Part shown: in pieces, positions 16,046 to 23,994 of the stretch
Layout of the letters: each line of letters opens with the position of its first letter
Numbering within the stretch: the first letter of the stretch is position 1
Source of the DNA: CAZGYE01 sp964530165
GTDB lineage: Bacteria > Planctomycetota > Planctomycetia > Planctomycetales > Planctomycetaceae
Length of the DNA stretch: 33,009 nt
Reading direction: 5' to 3'
Assembly: GCA_964530165.1 (NCBI GenBank)
Contig: CAZGYE010000026.1
Location: forward strand, 1 to 33,009
The notes under the pieces: generated by a model
Told to the model about the DNA's origin: nothing
Database searches by the model: none
The model's input: the letters and a program-made list of their open reading frames with translations, nothing else
Program-made: the position numbers and the translations under genes

Positions 16046-17380
16046 ATGTTGAAATTCCTCTGTCGTGTTGTTCGTCCCGGTTGTGCGTGGTGGCCGTGTT
16101 TGATGGCCGGCGCCGGGCTGCTTTTCGCGTGGACCGTGTCGGCCTCGGCATCCATCGAACTGAGACTGGTGGACGGCACACACGTCCGCGCCGAGGGGAT
16201 TGGTCCCGAAACAAATAGCCGGCACATCGCCCTGCGGATCCAGAGCGACCGCATCGTGCTGACCCGGCTGGTGCCTTGGCGCCGAGTCGATTCGGCTCGC
16301 ATCGGCGATCAGACCTTCGCCCGGGACATCCTGCAGACCTACTTCAGGCAGAAGAGCCGGAACGACTCACTGTCCGGCGAACGCTCCACCGTCCGGTTGC
16401 AGTTGCTCTCGGCGCGATATTCCGCCGCACCGCCCAGCGACCCCTTTGCAGACGACGACAAGAGCTTGAAAGAATCAGCTCCGGTTCTCAGCGAGAAAAG
16501 GCCGGCGGTTGTACCTGACGGCTGCTGCGACCCGCGGGCACATCTCTATGAGGCCCCGAGGTTTGCCGCCGGGCGTGAGTATTGCTACCCCGTTCTGCCG
16601 CTGGAGGCGACCGTCATCGGCGTCCGGGAGGATCCGCTCAGTGCGTATGGCGATCTGCTGCAAGAGTTCTTTCCGGATGGTGTCCCAGTCTCTGAAACGC
16701 CTTTCGTCCTCGACATGTTGCGGGCAAGGAAAGACTACGACGTGTTCACCGGAGGACATCCGGCGGCTGAAAAGCGACTTCCTCCGGAACCGTTGCCGCC
16801 CCACAGGGAAACCGTTCAGCCGATTCGAACTCTCTCCGTGGATGCATTGCCGATCAGTGCGCACGGAAAGGTCGACTGGGACGCACTGGCCGTCGAAATC
16901 ACCGCGTTCGATCGTTTCGGTCTTCCGACGGCAGTGCGCGGCACGCTCCGTGCAACACTTTGGGGGCGGAAACAGCGGTTGATCCAATCGGTTGGGGAAC
17001 ACTTCTTTGCCGAACCGGGCCGCATTGAGAAGGTTGCCACCTGGACTCGCATGATCGAGAACGGGTCGCTGCACGAGCACCCACAACCAAATCGTCTGAT
17101 CTTGCCGCTGCCGCGTCCGCTTCCCGATCACGATTTACGGCGGGCGGCATTCGGCGAGTTGCACGTGCAGTTGGCCGTTCCCGGCGAAGGAGTTTTCGAG
17201 ACAACCGAGCGGAACGTTCTGTTGCGACACCGCAGTGTTCTGCGAGACCGGAACCTCGTCGAAACGGGCTCCCGGTTCTTCGCCGAAGAAAGCACCCACG
17301 GCAGCCGCATGCCCGGCGGCCTGACGTTTCGCAATTTTTCGTCAGGGCCAAACGGCCGCGTCCTCACCGTCCAGCCTTAG
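16046..17380 (+). CDS. Exported protein of unknown function
   Basis: I do not recognise this 444-residue protein. The N-terminus is a signal peptide (basic MLKFLCRVVRP, a hydrophobic segment, then Ala/Ser near residue 35). The first mature segment, about 36-85, has alternating hydrophobic strands with a Trp-Arg-Arg-Val-Asp turn, resembling small beta domains common in planctomycete exported proteins. The middle is Pro-rich. The C-terminal half (about 270-420) has beta-rich segments. I choose ATG 16046 since the signal peptide starts there. An in-frame ATG at 16004 lies inside a repeat arm. Its last 39 bases overlap the end of the convergent hydrolase gene. Confidence 0.7.
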   Translation: MLKFLCRVVRPGCAWWPCLMAGAGLLFAWTVSASASIELRLVDGTHVRAEGIGPETNSRHIALRIQSDRIVLTRLVPWRRVDSARIGDQTFARDILQTYFRQKSRNDSLSGERSTVRLQLLSARYSAAPPSDPFADDDKSLKESAPVLSEKRPAVVPDGCCDPRAHLYEAPRFAAGREYCYPVLPLEATVIGVREDPLSAYGDLLQEFFPDGVPVSETPFVLDMLRARKDYDVFTGGHPAAEKRLPPEPLPPHRETVQPIRTLSVDALPISAHGKVDWDALAVEITAFDRFGLPTAVRGTLRATLWGRKQRLIQSVGEHFFAEPGRIEKVATWTRMIENGSLHEHPQPNRLILPLPRPLPDHDLRRAAFGELHVQLAVPGEGVFETTERNVLLRHRSVLRDRNLVETGSRFFAEESTHGSRMPGGLTFRNFSSGPNGRVLTVQP

Positions 17381-18178
17381 TGTCAGGCACTTGGCACCGC
17401 CGCCGGCCTTGATGAATTCGCCCAGTTCGGCGCTGTGCGGCTTGTAACCAAGCTCTCGCAAGTCCGCCTCCAACTGCGGGCAGCCGGTGTTGAGGATCAC
17501 GTCCTTGCCGAGGACGACGGCATTGCAGGCGAACCGGTCTGCTTCTTCCGGCCGAACGGCTTTCAAGACGGGACTGTGTTCTTCCAGCACCGTGCGGGCA
17601 TAATCGTCGAACGCTTTCGGGTAGTAGATCGCCTCGGTCGGGCTGAGCGGGCAAAAACACGTGTCGAGATGGTAGAAACGCTCGTCAACCAACTGCAGCG
17701 GAATCACCCGGCAGCCGATTTCCGCGGCGATCCATTGCATTGCGCCGGCGTCGCTGCGAATCAGGTAGCCGGCAAACAGCGTGTCGCCCAAAAACAGAGC
17801 GTCGCCGGCCCCTTCAAAATCCCACTCATCAGGCAGCGTGACCGTCCCCAATCCATTCGCCGTGAACCATTCGTCATCCACCGGCGTCTCCCCTTGACGG
17901 GCCTGATGGCGAAAGTGTGACAGGAATACCGTGTCGTTGCAAACCAGCCCCGCGTTGGCCGTAAACACCAAATCGGGAAAACCTTTGACCGGATTCATCA
18001 GCCGCACGTCAGCCCCCAGCGACTCAACCAGCGCATGCAGCGCATGCCATTGCCGGTGGGCTACGATTGAATCGCATTGTCGAGAGCGGCTCATCCACGG
18101 ATTGATCTCGTACTCAATGCCGTAATAATCGGGCGGACACATCAAAATCGTCGCCCGCTCGAAATTCGTTTCCGGCAT
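17342..18178 (-). CDS. Dimethylarginine dimethylaminohydrolase/arginine deiminase-like hydrolase
   Basis: This 278-residue member of the guanidino-group-modifying superfamily has a five-bladed pentein fold. The family start ILMCPPDYYGIEYEINPWM is clear, as are the PDLVFTANAG motif (Asp69), FEGAGDAL (Glu122), the catalytic His170 in FYHLDTCFCPL and the nucleophilic Cys264 in GGGAKCLTL. It probably hydrolyses an arginine-like substrate (citrulline, or ornithine plus ammonia, formation). Which one cannot be read. The start at 18178 fits the family; the frame is open 33 codons further. GAGG lies unusually close to this ATG, so initiation is uncertain. It is convergent and overlapping with the exported-protein gene. 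Confidence 0.87.
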   Translation of the reverse strand: MPETNFERATILMCPPDYYGIEYEINPWMSRSRQCDSIVAHRQWHALHALVESLGADVRLMNPVKGFPDLVFTANAGLVCNDTVFLSHFRHQARQGETPVDDEWFTANGLGTVTLPDEWDFEGAGDALFLGDTLFAGYLIRSDAGAMQWIAAEIGCRVIPLQLVDERFYHLDTCFCPLSPTEAIYYPKAFDDYARTVLEEHSPVLKAVRPEEADRFACNAVVLGKDVILNTGCPQLEADLRELGYKPHSAELGEFIKAGGGAKCLTLRLDGEDAAVWP

Positions 18179-18498
18179 TGCCTCGATCCAGAAAGTCAAC
18201 AACGCGTTGTCAGCGGCCCACAGCGATCCGCTCCTGCCGCGGGAGATTCTAGATGACAGAGCGAACTTTTGCGACACGGATATTCAGAACGGGCGTCCCG
18301 TCACTTGCCGGTAAGCCGGCGAGCGGGGGGCGTCAGCCCCCTGATTTGGAATTCATTGTCTCGATCGCTTCAACAGGGGGCTGACGCCCCCCGCTCGCCG
18401 TGAGAGGCGAGGTTGGCGCCGGCGCCGGTGTTGAGTAGAACGCACGGTCTCCAAGGTGGAGATCGACTGCATGACGCCCCAGCAAGGTAAGAGCAGAC
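18179..18498. other. Divergent intergenic region of 320 bases
   Basis: This is the space between the starts of the hydrolase gene (minus) and the peptidase gene (plus), so it must hold both promoters. A TAGAAT hexamer on the minus strand (18246-18251) could be the hydrolase -10, but no convincing -35 is seen. The rest is dominated by the long palindrome at 18317-18400. No coding frame is supported. Confidence 0.5.
18317..18400. repeat. Perfect 27-base inverted repeat with 30-base loop
   Basis: The arms 18317-18343 and 18374-18400 are exact reverse complements over 27 bases, very GC-rich (core GCGGGGGGCGTCAGCCCCC). The 30-base loop is AT-richer. Exact arms over this length suggest recent spread or active correction. 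It lies between two divergent genes, so it is not placed as a terminator. It is probably one copy of a dispersed genomic palindrome. Confidence 0.85.
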
Positions 18499-20349
18499 AT
18501 GACCAGCGAAAACACATACGCACAGACGTGGGACCTCGATTCGCTTCTACCGCATCCTGAGACCGACGAGTTCCGTGCGTTGTTGACCTCTTTTCGGGAA
18601 GACCTCGCGCAGCTTGCCGATCGGTCCGACGACTTACCGGCCCTCAGCAGCCGGCCGACGGACGTCTCCCGGTGGACGGCGTTCTTGCGGGATTACGAAT
18701 CGGTTGTTGAACGTGCGACCGACTTGAACGCGTTTGTCGGCTGTCACGCAGCCGCCGACGCCGCCAACAAACATTTCCAGCGGTTGGAGGCGCAGCTTTC
18801 TGCACTAGTCCCGCTGCGGGAGCGGATTGCGACACACGTCCAATTTGCCATGAAAGAGGCGAGCGACGATGCGTTCACCGAGTTCCTGCAGGCTGATCCG
18901 TGGCTGAGCGAGATTGCGTTCTTCCTGGAAGATTGCCGCGAGAACGCGAAACTGCGGCTGCCGAAAGAACAAGAGCTGCTTGCCTCTGATCTGGCCGTCG
19001 ACGGCATTCACGCGTGGGGCCGGCTCTACGATCGCATTTCCGGCGCGCTGCACATTTCGGTCATGGAGCGCGGCAAAATCGTCAAGAAATCCCCTGGGCA
19101 GGTACAGTTCGATTCGCCGCAGCGGGCGGTGCGGGAAAACAATTTCTACGCGGCCGACAGAGCCTGGAACAGCATCGCCGACACGTGTGCCGATGCCCTG
19201 AACCACATCTCCGGCACGCGGTTGACCCACTATCGGCACTTGGGACTCGCGGACCATCTCGAGGCTCCGCTGCGAGACAACCGGATGCAGCGCGAGACGC
19301 TCAACACGATGTGGTCGGTGATTGGAGACCGGAAACCGATCTTGCTGAAATACCTTGATGCAAAAGCGAAACGACTCGGTCTGGAGAAGCTGACATGGTA
19401 CGACCTGCAGGCGCCACTGCCGAAAATTGGTGCCGCCACGAAACCGGATGAGCTCTCATACGACGACGCCTGCGATCTGGTGATCCGAACGTTTGGCGGG
19501 TTCACTCCGGAATTGGGCGACTTTGCCCGGCGGGCGATCGAGGGGCGATGGATCGAGGTGGAAAACCGCTCAGGCAAACGGCAGGGCGGATTCTGCACCG
19601 ATTTTCCGACGAACAAACAGTCGCGGATTTTCATGACGTTCACCGACACGCCGGACAGTATGTCCACACTGGCTCACGAACTGGGGCACGCTTATCACTC
19701 GCACGTTCTTCGTGACCGACCGCTTTTCCTGCGACGCTACCCGATGAACCTGGCCGAGACGGCCTCGACGTTTGCCGAGACCGTGCTGGGCGAGCAGCGG
19801 CTGCGAGATGCCGACTCGACGGCCCAGCGACTCTCGATTCTCGATACGATGCTCTCCGACGCCGTCCAGTTTCTGATGAACATTCACGCACGGTTCATTT
19901 TCGAGGACACTCTCCACCAAGAGCGAGGTTCCGGCGAACTCACGGCGGCCCGTTTCTCAGAGATCATGCGGGACGCTCAGCGAGAAGCATATTTGGACGG
20001 TCTGGCCGAAGACGGATGGAATCCGGGCTTTTGGATCTCGAAGCTGCACTTCTACATCAGCACGCTGCCGTTCTACAACTTTCCGTATACGTTCGGCTAT
20101 TTGTTGTCGCTGGGCGTTTATGCGCTGGCTGCCGACGCCGGTGAGCAGTTCCCCTCGCAGTACCGCAACCTGTTGATCGCCACCGGCTGCCGGAAGACGG
20201 AAGACGCTGTGCAATCGACGTTCGGCTACGACCTGACGAAGCCGGATTTTTGGAGCAAGAGTCTCGACATCGTCGATTCCCGCGTCAATCAGTTTCTGGA
20301 ACTGGCGAATTCCAGTTCCCCGCCTGATTCCAGCAGCTCGAATTCTTGA
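18499..20349 (+). CDS. M3-family oligoendopeptidase (PepF-like)
   Basis: This 616-residue zinc metallopeptidase of family M3 cleaves short peptides in the cytoplasm. The active site LAHELGHAYHSH gives HExxH with His393, Glu394 and His397. The third ligand Glu420 lies in MNLAETASTFAE, at the normal distance. The N-terminal helical PepF domain (about 10-230) starts TWDLDSLLP. No signal peptide is present. AAGG lies upstream of ATG 18499. The tail is a low-complexity Ser/Pro run ending SSSSNS, probably disordered. It stands alone: metX follows after 255 bases of repeats. Confidence 0.94.
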   Translation: MTSENTYAQTWDLDSLLPHPETDEFRALLTSFREDLAQLADRSDDLPALSSRPTDVSRWTAFLRDYESVVERATDLNAFVGCHAAADAANKHFQRLEAQLSALVPLRERIATHVQFAMKEASDDAFTEFLQADPWLSEIAFFLEDCRENAKLRLPKEQELLASDLAVDGIHAWGRLYDRISGALHISVMERGKIVKKSPGQVQFDSPQRAVRENNFYAADRAWNSIADTCADALNHISGTRLTHYRHLGLADHLEAPLRDNRMQRETLNTMWSVIGDRKPILLKYLDAKAKRLGLEKLTWYDLQAPLPKIGAATKPDELSYDDACDLVIRTFGGFTPELGDFARRAIEGRWIEVENRSGKRQGGFCTDFPTNKQSRIFMTFTDTPDSMSTLAHELGHAYHSHVLRDRPLFLRRYPMNLAETASTFAETVLGEQRLRDADSTAQRLSILDTMLSDAVQFLMNIHARFIFEDTLHQERGSGELTAARFSEIMRDAQREAYLDGLAEDGWNPGFWISKLHFYISTLPFYNFPYTFGYLLSLGVYALAADAGEQFPSQYRNLLIATGCRKTEDAVQSTFGYDLTKPDFWSKSLDIVDSRVNQFLELANSSSPPDSSSSNS

Positions 20350-20382
20350 CGCGTCGACCGTATAATCAACGAACCCGCATTG

Positions 20383-20516
20383 TTGATGGAAACCCAAACC
20401 GACGACTTGTCGTCGCGGGTGTGGTGTTTGATGGAAACCCAAACCGACGACTTGTCGTCGCGGGGTGTGGTGTGAAGCGAGTGGATTCCGACAACAAGTT
20501 GTCGGCTTGGGTTCCA
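20383..20516. repeat. Two tandem direct repeats plus a diverged inverted copy, each a hairpin
   Basis: A 45-base unit at 20383-20427 is repeated at 20428-20473 with one extra G. Each contains the hairpin CGACGAC-TT-GTCGTCG. A third, inverted copy (20488-20516) carries CCGACAAC-AA-GTTGTCGG followed by the complement of the ACCCAA flank. The stem bases differ between copies but pairing is kept. The block lies between the peptidase gene and metX. A TATAAT at 20361-20366 just before it could drive a long metX leader containing these hairpins, but its -35 is poor. Confidence 0.8.
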
Positions 20517-20604
20517 CAACGCCAGCCGATGAATAATCCGGGCCGATCAACCGTAAAGACACCCGTTGTCGGCGAGCTGCAAGAAATCTTGAGTTACCCG
20601 CTCC

Positions 20605-21807
20605 ATGTCGACTGAAGTCATTGAGACGCCTCCCCCCGACCCGCGTTCGGTGGGCATTGTCGAAACCAAGTACACAACGCTTTTCGAGCCGCCGCACGAG
20701 TTGATGCTGGTCGGCGGCGCGAAGGGAGGGGAGAAGATCGGCCCGATTACGGTTGCCTACGAGACCTACGGCCAATTGACTCCCGAACGCGACAATGCGA
20801 TTACCATTTGTCATGCCTTGACCGGCGACGCCCATGCCGCCGGCTGGCACACTCCGGAGTATAAGAAGCCGGGCTGGTGGGACGGTTTTGTCGGCCCTGG
20901 CAAGGGCCTCGACACCGACAAATACTTCGTCATCTGCGCCAACGTATTGGGTGGATGCCAGGGTACGACGGGACCGAGCAGCATCAACCCGGCGACCGGC
21001 CGACCGTACGGTCTTGGTTTTCCGTTCATCACGGTCGGCGACATCGTCGAGGTGCATTCCGCGCTGGTGCGGCATTTGGGGATCGATCGTCTGTTGGGCG
21101 TCATCGGGGGCAGTTTGGGAGGCATGCAGGTCCTCGAATGGGCGGCTCGATTCCCCGACCAGATCTCTTCGGCGCTGGTGCTGGCAGCGGGGGCGAATCT
21201 GTCGGCGCAGGGGATTGCTTTCAACGCAGTCGGCCGGCGGGCCATCGTCGCCGATCCGCAATTCCAGAACGGCAATTTTTACGGCGACGGCGAAGAGGGG
21301 CCACGCTTCGGGCTAGCGCTGGCACGGATGGTGGCGCATATCACGTACCTGTCGGAAGCGTCCATCGAAAAGAAGTTTGGCCGCCGACTGCAGGACAGCG
21401 ACGAGTTCGCCTACGACATGCTCAAGGAAACCGAATTCCAGATCGAAAGCTACCTGCACTACCAGGGCGAGCGGTTCGTCGAACGGTTCGACGCCAACAG
21501 CTACCTGTATCTGACAAAAGCCATGGACTATTTCCATCTGGCCGACGGCTACGGTTCACTCACCGAAGCGCTCGGTCGCACCGACGCCCGGTTTCTCGTG
21601 ACGTCGTATACGACCGATTGGCTGTTTCCAACCAGTCAAAGCAAGGAGCTTGTCGCGGCCCTGCTCCGAACGGGCCAGCGAGTCACCTTTCTGGAGTTCG
21701 AAAGCAATTTCGGTCACGACTCGTTCCTGATTGAATTGAAACAGTTGGAGGAACTGGTCGGTCCGTTCCTCGAGCAAACCTACCTTGCAGTCCGTGATCG
21801 AGCCTAA
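20605..21807 (+). CDS. metX: Homoserine O-acetyltransferase (MetX family)
   Basis: This 400-residue alpha/beta hydrolase acylates homoserine in methionine synthesis. The catalytic triad is Ser170 in IGGSLGGMQ, Asp338 in TTDWLFP and His371 in FGHDSFL. The ITICHALTGDAHAAG oxyanion segment, the GWWDGFVGPGK loop and the GCQGTTGPSS motif are all present. Some family members use succinyl-CoA instead of acetyl-CoA, which I cannot decide here. No strong Shine-Dalgarno precedes ATG 20605; the leader carries tandem hairpins. The stop TAA shares its last base with the ATG of metW, so the two genes are coupled, as is common for metX-metW. Confidence 0.94.
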   Translation: MSTEVIETPPPDPRSVGIVETKYTTLFEPPHELMLVGGAKGGEKIGPITVAYETYGQLTPERDNAITICHALTGDAHAAGWHTPEYKKPGWWDGFVGPGKGLDTDKYFVICANVLGGCQGTTGPSSINPATGRPYGLGFPFITVGDIVEVHSALVRHLGIDRLLGVIGGSLGGMQVLEWAARFPDQISSALVLAAGANLSAQGIAFNAVGRRAIVADPQFQNGNFYGDGEEGPRFGLALARMVAHITYLSEASIEKKFGRRLQDSDEFAYDMLKETEFQIESYLHYQGERFVERFDANSYLYLTKAMDYFHLADGYGSLTEALGRTDARFLVTSYTTDWLFPTSQSKELVAALLRTGQRVTFLEFESNFGHDSFLIELKQLEELVGPFLEQTYLAVRDRA

Positions 21808-22436
21808 TGTGCGCTAAACGATACTGCATGCCCGATCCGACGGTCGCGTTGACCGACGAGATCATCATGGAGCGGATCGATCGGGGCAGCCGGGTGATTG
21901 ATCTCGGCTGTGGTGACGGCCGGTTGCTGAAACGGCTGCGCGACGATCACGGCTGCTCGGTGCTGGGCGTCGAGCTTGACGTCGAGAAAGTGATCGCCGC
22001 CGTGGCGCGGGGCGTGGACGTTATCAAAGCCGATCTCGACGCCGGTCTGTCGGAGATCCCGGCCTGTGCGTTCGATTTCGCCGTGCTCAGTCAAACGTTG
22101 CAGGAGGTGCGGCATCCCAAAGAATTGCTGTGCGAGATCCAGCGGATTGCCCGCAGGGCGCTGGTGGTGGTACCGAACTTCGGCCATTGGCGGGTCCGTC
22201 TGCAGGTGTTGTGGCAAGGACGCGCTCCGGTCACCGAAGCGCTGCCCTATGAGTGGTACGACACACCCAATCTGCACGTGATGTCGATGCGCGACTTTCG
22301 CGATCTGGCTGGGCAGGTCGGGTTTCGCATCGCCGAGGAGCGGCCGATCATCAAAGACCGGGCCGTCGACAGGGCCTGGGCGGCCAACCTGCGCGCCGAT
22401 AGCGTGTTGTACATCCTGAAGCGAAATGACGAATGA
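21807..22436 (+). CDS. metW: Methionine biosynthesis protein MetW
   Basis: This 209-residue methyltransferase-fold protein partners MetX. In studied bacteria it is needed for full homoserine acyltransferase function. Motif I VIDLGCGDGRLL and the family segments SQTLQEVRHPKELL, VVPNFGHWRVR and LPYEWYDTPNLH are clear. Translation begins at ATG 21807, overlapping the metX stop by one base; an ATG eight codons later is possible. The last three residues (Asn-Asp-Glu) and the stop codon lie inside a dispersed palindrome, so the C-terminus has been shaped by the repeat. Confidence 0.93.
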   Translation: MCAKRYCMPDPTVALTDEIIMERIDRGSRVIDLGCGDGRLLKRLRDDHGCSVLGVELDVEKVIAAVARGVDVIKADLDAGLSEIPACAFDFAVLSQTLQEVRHPKELLCEIQRIARRALVVVPNFGHWRVRLQVLWQGRAPVTEALPYEWYDTPNLHVMSMRDFRDLAGQVGFRIAEERPIIKDRAVDRAWAANLRADSVLYILKRNDE

Positions 22437-22496
22437 GTAATGACGAATGACGAAATTCGTCATTTGTCGTTGATTGGTCATTGGGCATTCGACATT
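22425..22496. repeat. AATGACGAAT-type palindrome overlapping the metW stop
   Basis: AATGACGAATGA motifs repeat on the left (22425-22452). Their inverted counterparts (ATTCGTCATT, GGTCATTGGGCATTCGACATT) lie on the right (22454-22496), with a near-perfect centre AATGACGAA-A-TTCGTCATT. It fills most of the 89 bases between metW and the ExbB-like gene. It is AT-richer than its surroundings. Confidence 0.7.
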
Positions 22497-22525
22497 AAGC
22501 ATTTGCCGCTGCTGGAATAAGAGAT

Positions 22526-23176
22526 ATGCCGGGACTCATCGACAATTTGTCCGCTCTTTCGACCTTCGTGATCGCTGCCGCGTGTATCGCGCATCTGGCC
22601 CTGTTTGTGGCGCTGTGGACCTGGTCGCGCCGTGATCTGCGTATCATTGTCTCGTCGCTGGACGACTTTACCCGCGGGCTGAAGCACCGCAGCATTCTTG
22701 ATACGACGGCACACCTCTCGGATCAGATCGACGCGTTTCTGGTCGACGTGAACGAGGTGCTCAGCCAACCGTCGCGAGAGGCCGACCGCAACGCGCTGCT
22801 CGAGAGAATCAACATCCTCGATGAGAAACGGAGATATCTGCACTCGCTCGTTTTCGAAACCATCTACAACATCTGCCGAACGATGATCGAAGCCTATCCG
22901 CTGGCCGGAGTGCTGGGCACGATTTTGGCGATCGGCGCGGCACTACAGGCGGGCTCCGGTGCTGAGACGGTCTCGTCGGTCAGCATCATCGTCAGTCGAT
23001 TTGGCGATGCCATTTGGTCGACGTTCGCCGGTTTGACGGCTGCCATCCTGCTGATGTTTCTGAACAGTCTGGTGGAACCGCCGTTTCGTCGGTTGGCCGA
23101 AAATCGGATCCACGTCCGCGAGATGGTGGCCCGGGCCAAACGCGAACTCTCTTTGAATACCGGAGTGCACCCGTGA
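22526..23176 (+). CDS. ExbB/TolQ/MotA-type proton channel subunit
   Basis: This 216-residue inner-membrane protein has one N-terminal helix (about residues 13-33), a large cytoplasmic segment (about 35-120) and two further helices (about 124-143 and 160-182). The second helix reads YPLAGVLGTILAIGAAL, close to the ExbB/TolQ pore motif PLLGLLGTV. The third has GLTAAILLMFLNSL, matching the conserved channel-lining helix with its threonine. Such subunits form proton-driven stators with an ExbD/TolR partner. The next gene overlaps by four bases (GTGA) and has an ExbD-like helix, supporting this role. What the motor drives is unknown. No good Shine-Dalgarno is seen. Confidence 0.82.
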   Translation: MPGLIDNLSALSTFVIAAACIAHLALFVALWTWSRRDLRIIVSSLDDFTRGLKHRSILDTTAHLSDQIDAFLVDVNEVLSQPSREADRNALLERINILDEKRRYLHSLVFETIYNICRTMIEAYPLAGVLGTILAIGAALQAGSGAETVSSVSIIVSRFGDAIWSTFAGLTAAILLMFLNSLVEPPFRRLAENRIHVREMVARAKRELSLNTGVHP

Positions 23177-23994
23177 GTCTCATCGGCCGCAAACTGACGT
23201 TGCAGTTGACGCCGCTGTTGGACCTGTTGCTGATCGTCATTTTTGCACAATACATGGAATTGCGGGAATCAGCCGCCCGGACCGAAACCGACGTGCGGCA
23301 AGAGACCGCGACCGAGATCGCTTCGCTGCGCGAGCAACGGGCGCGGGACGTGCTGCGTCTCGCGGCCGCCGAGCGGCAATCGGGGGACTCACAAAGGGAA
23401 CGAGCAGCGCTCGCCCAAGAACTGGCGAAGCGAGAGTACGAGCTCACCACGGCCCTGCGTCGCGCCATCGAGCAGCAGGAACGTGTCGGGGACATCGTGG
23501 CCGAGCTTTTCCAACTTCCCGACGAGCTTGTCGAACGGGCGCTAAAGCCGCCCAATCTCACCCTGCAGTCCCGCTCGCCGGAGCAGATCGAGCAGTTGCG
23601 ACAGGCGTTTCGTGAGCTGGCCGGAAAACGCGGGCGGGCCGTCCTGCAGCATCTGTTTACGTTTGAAGAGCTTCGGAAACGTTGCGACATCTGGAACGTT
23701 TACGTTGCGAAAAACGGCCTCATCCATTTCCGTGTGGACAAACTGACGCACACATTCCGGGCCGATGCCGCCGAGGACTTCGCAGCAGCGCTGTTCGATC
23801 GCTACAAGACCTTGCCGGATCGCAAGAGGCTCGTCATTATACTTTTCTCGTACGGAGACGCGAAAGCAGGTCCGCGCCAGGCGGTGCTGGACGGTCTGCC
23901 CCTCGCGACCGCTCGCATGCAGGCCGACAGCAGCGGACAAACTCGCTTCGAGTATGCCGATCTCGGCTATAATCCCGACGAGTCCGTCAAATGA
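23173..23994 (+). CDS. ExbD/TolR-like stator partner with coiled coil
   Basis: This 273-residue protein starts at GTG 23173, overlapping the channel gene stop. Residues 8-28 form a single transmembrane helix reading LTPLLDLLLIVIFAQ, with Asp17 where ExbD/TolR place their proton-carrying aspartate. A Glu/Arg/Gln-rich coiled coil (about 32-115) and a compact C-terminal domain (about 150-260) with KRLVIILFSYGDA follow. That layout is unlike normal ExbD, which has a short linker and a small peptidoglycan-side domain. The frame is open to 23014, but that part lies within the upstream gene. The next gene overlaps by four bases. Confidence 0.72.
   Translation: MSLIGRKLTLQLTPLLDLLLIVIFAQYMELRESAARTETDVRQETATEIASLREQRARDVLRLAAAERQSGDSQRERAALAQELAKREYELTTALRRAIEQQERVGDIVAELFQLPDELVERALKPPNLTLQSRSPEQIEQLRQAFRELAGKRGRAVLQHLFTFEELRKRCDIWNVYVAKNGLIHFRVDKLTHTFRADAAEDFAAALFDRYKTLPDRKRLVIILFSYGDAKAGPRQAVLDGLPLATARMQADSSGQTRFEYADLGYNPDESVK

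Noticed and set aside
20383..20516. CRISPR-like direct repeats
   Set aside because: The two units are directly adjacent with no spacer between them, the third is inverted, and there are no cas genes.
20361..20604. Possible SAM-type riboswitch in the metX leader
   Set aside because: The leader has repeat hairpins but none of the conserved junction or pseudoknot sequences of the SAM or SAH riboswitch classes that I could recognise.
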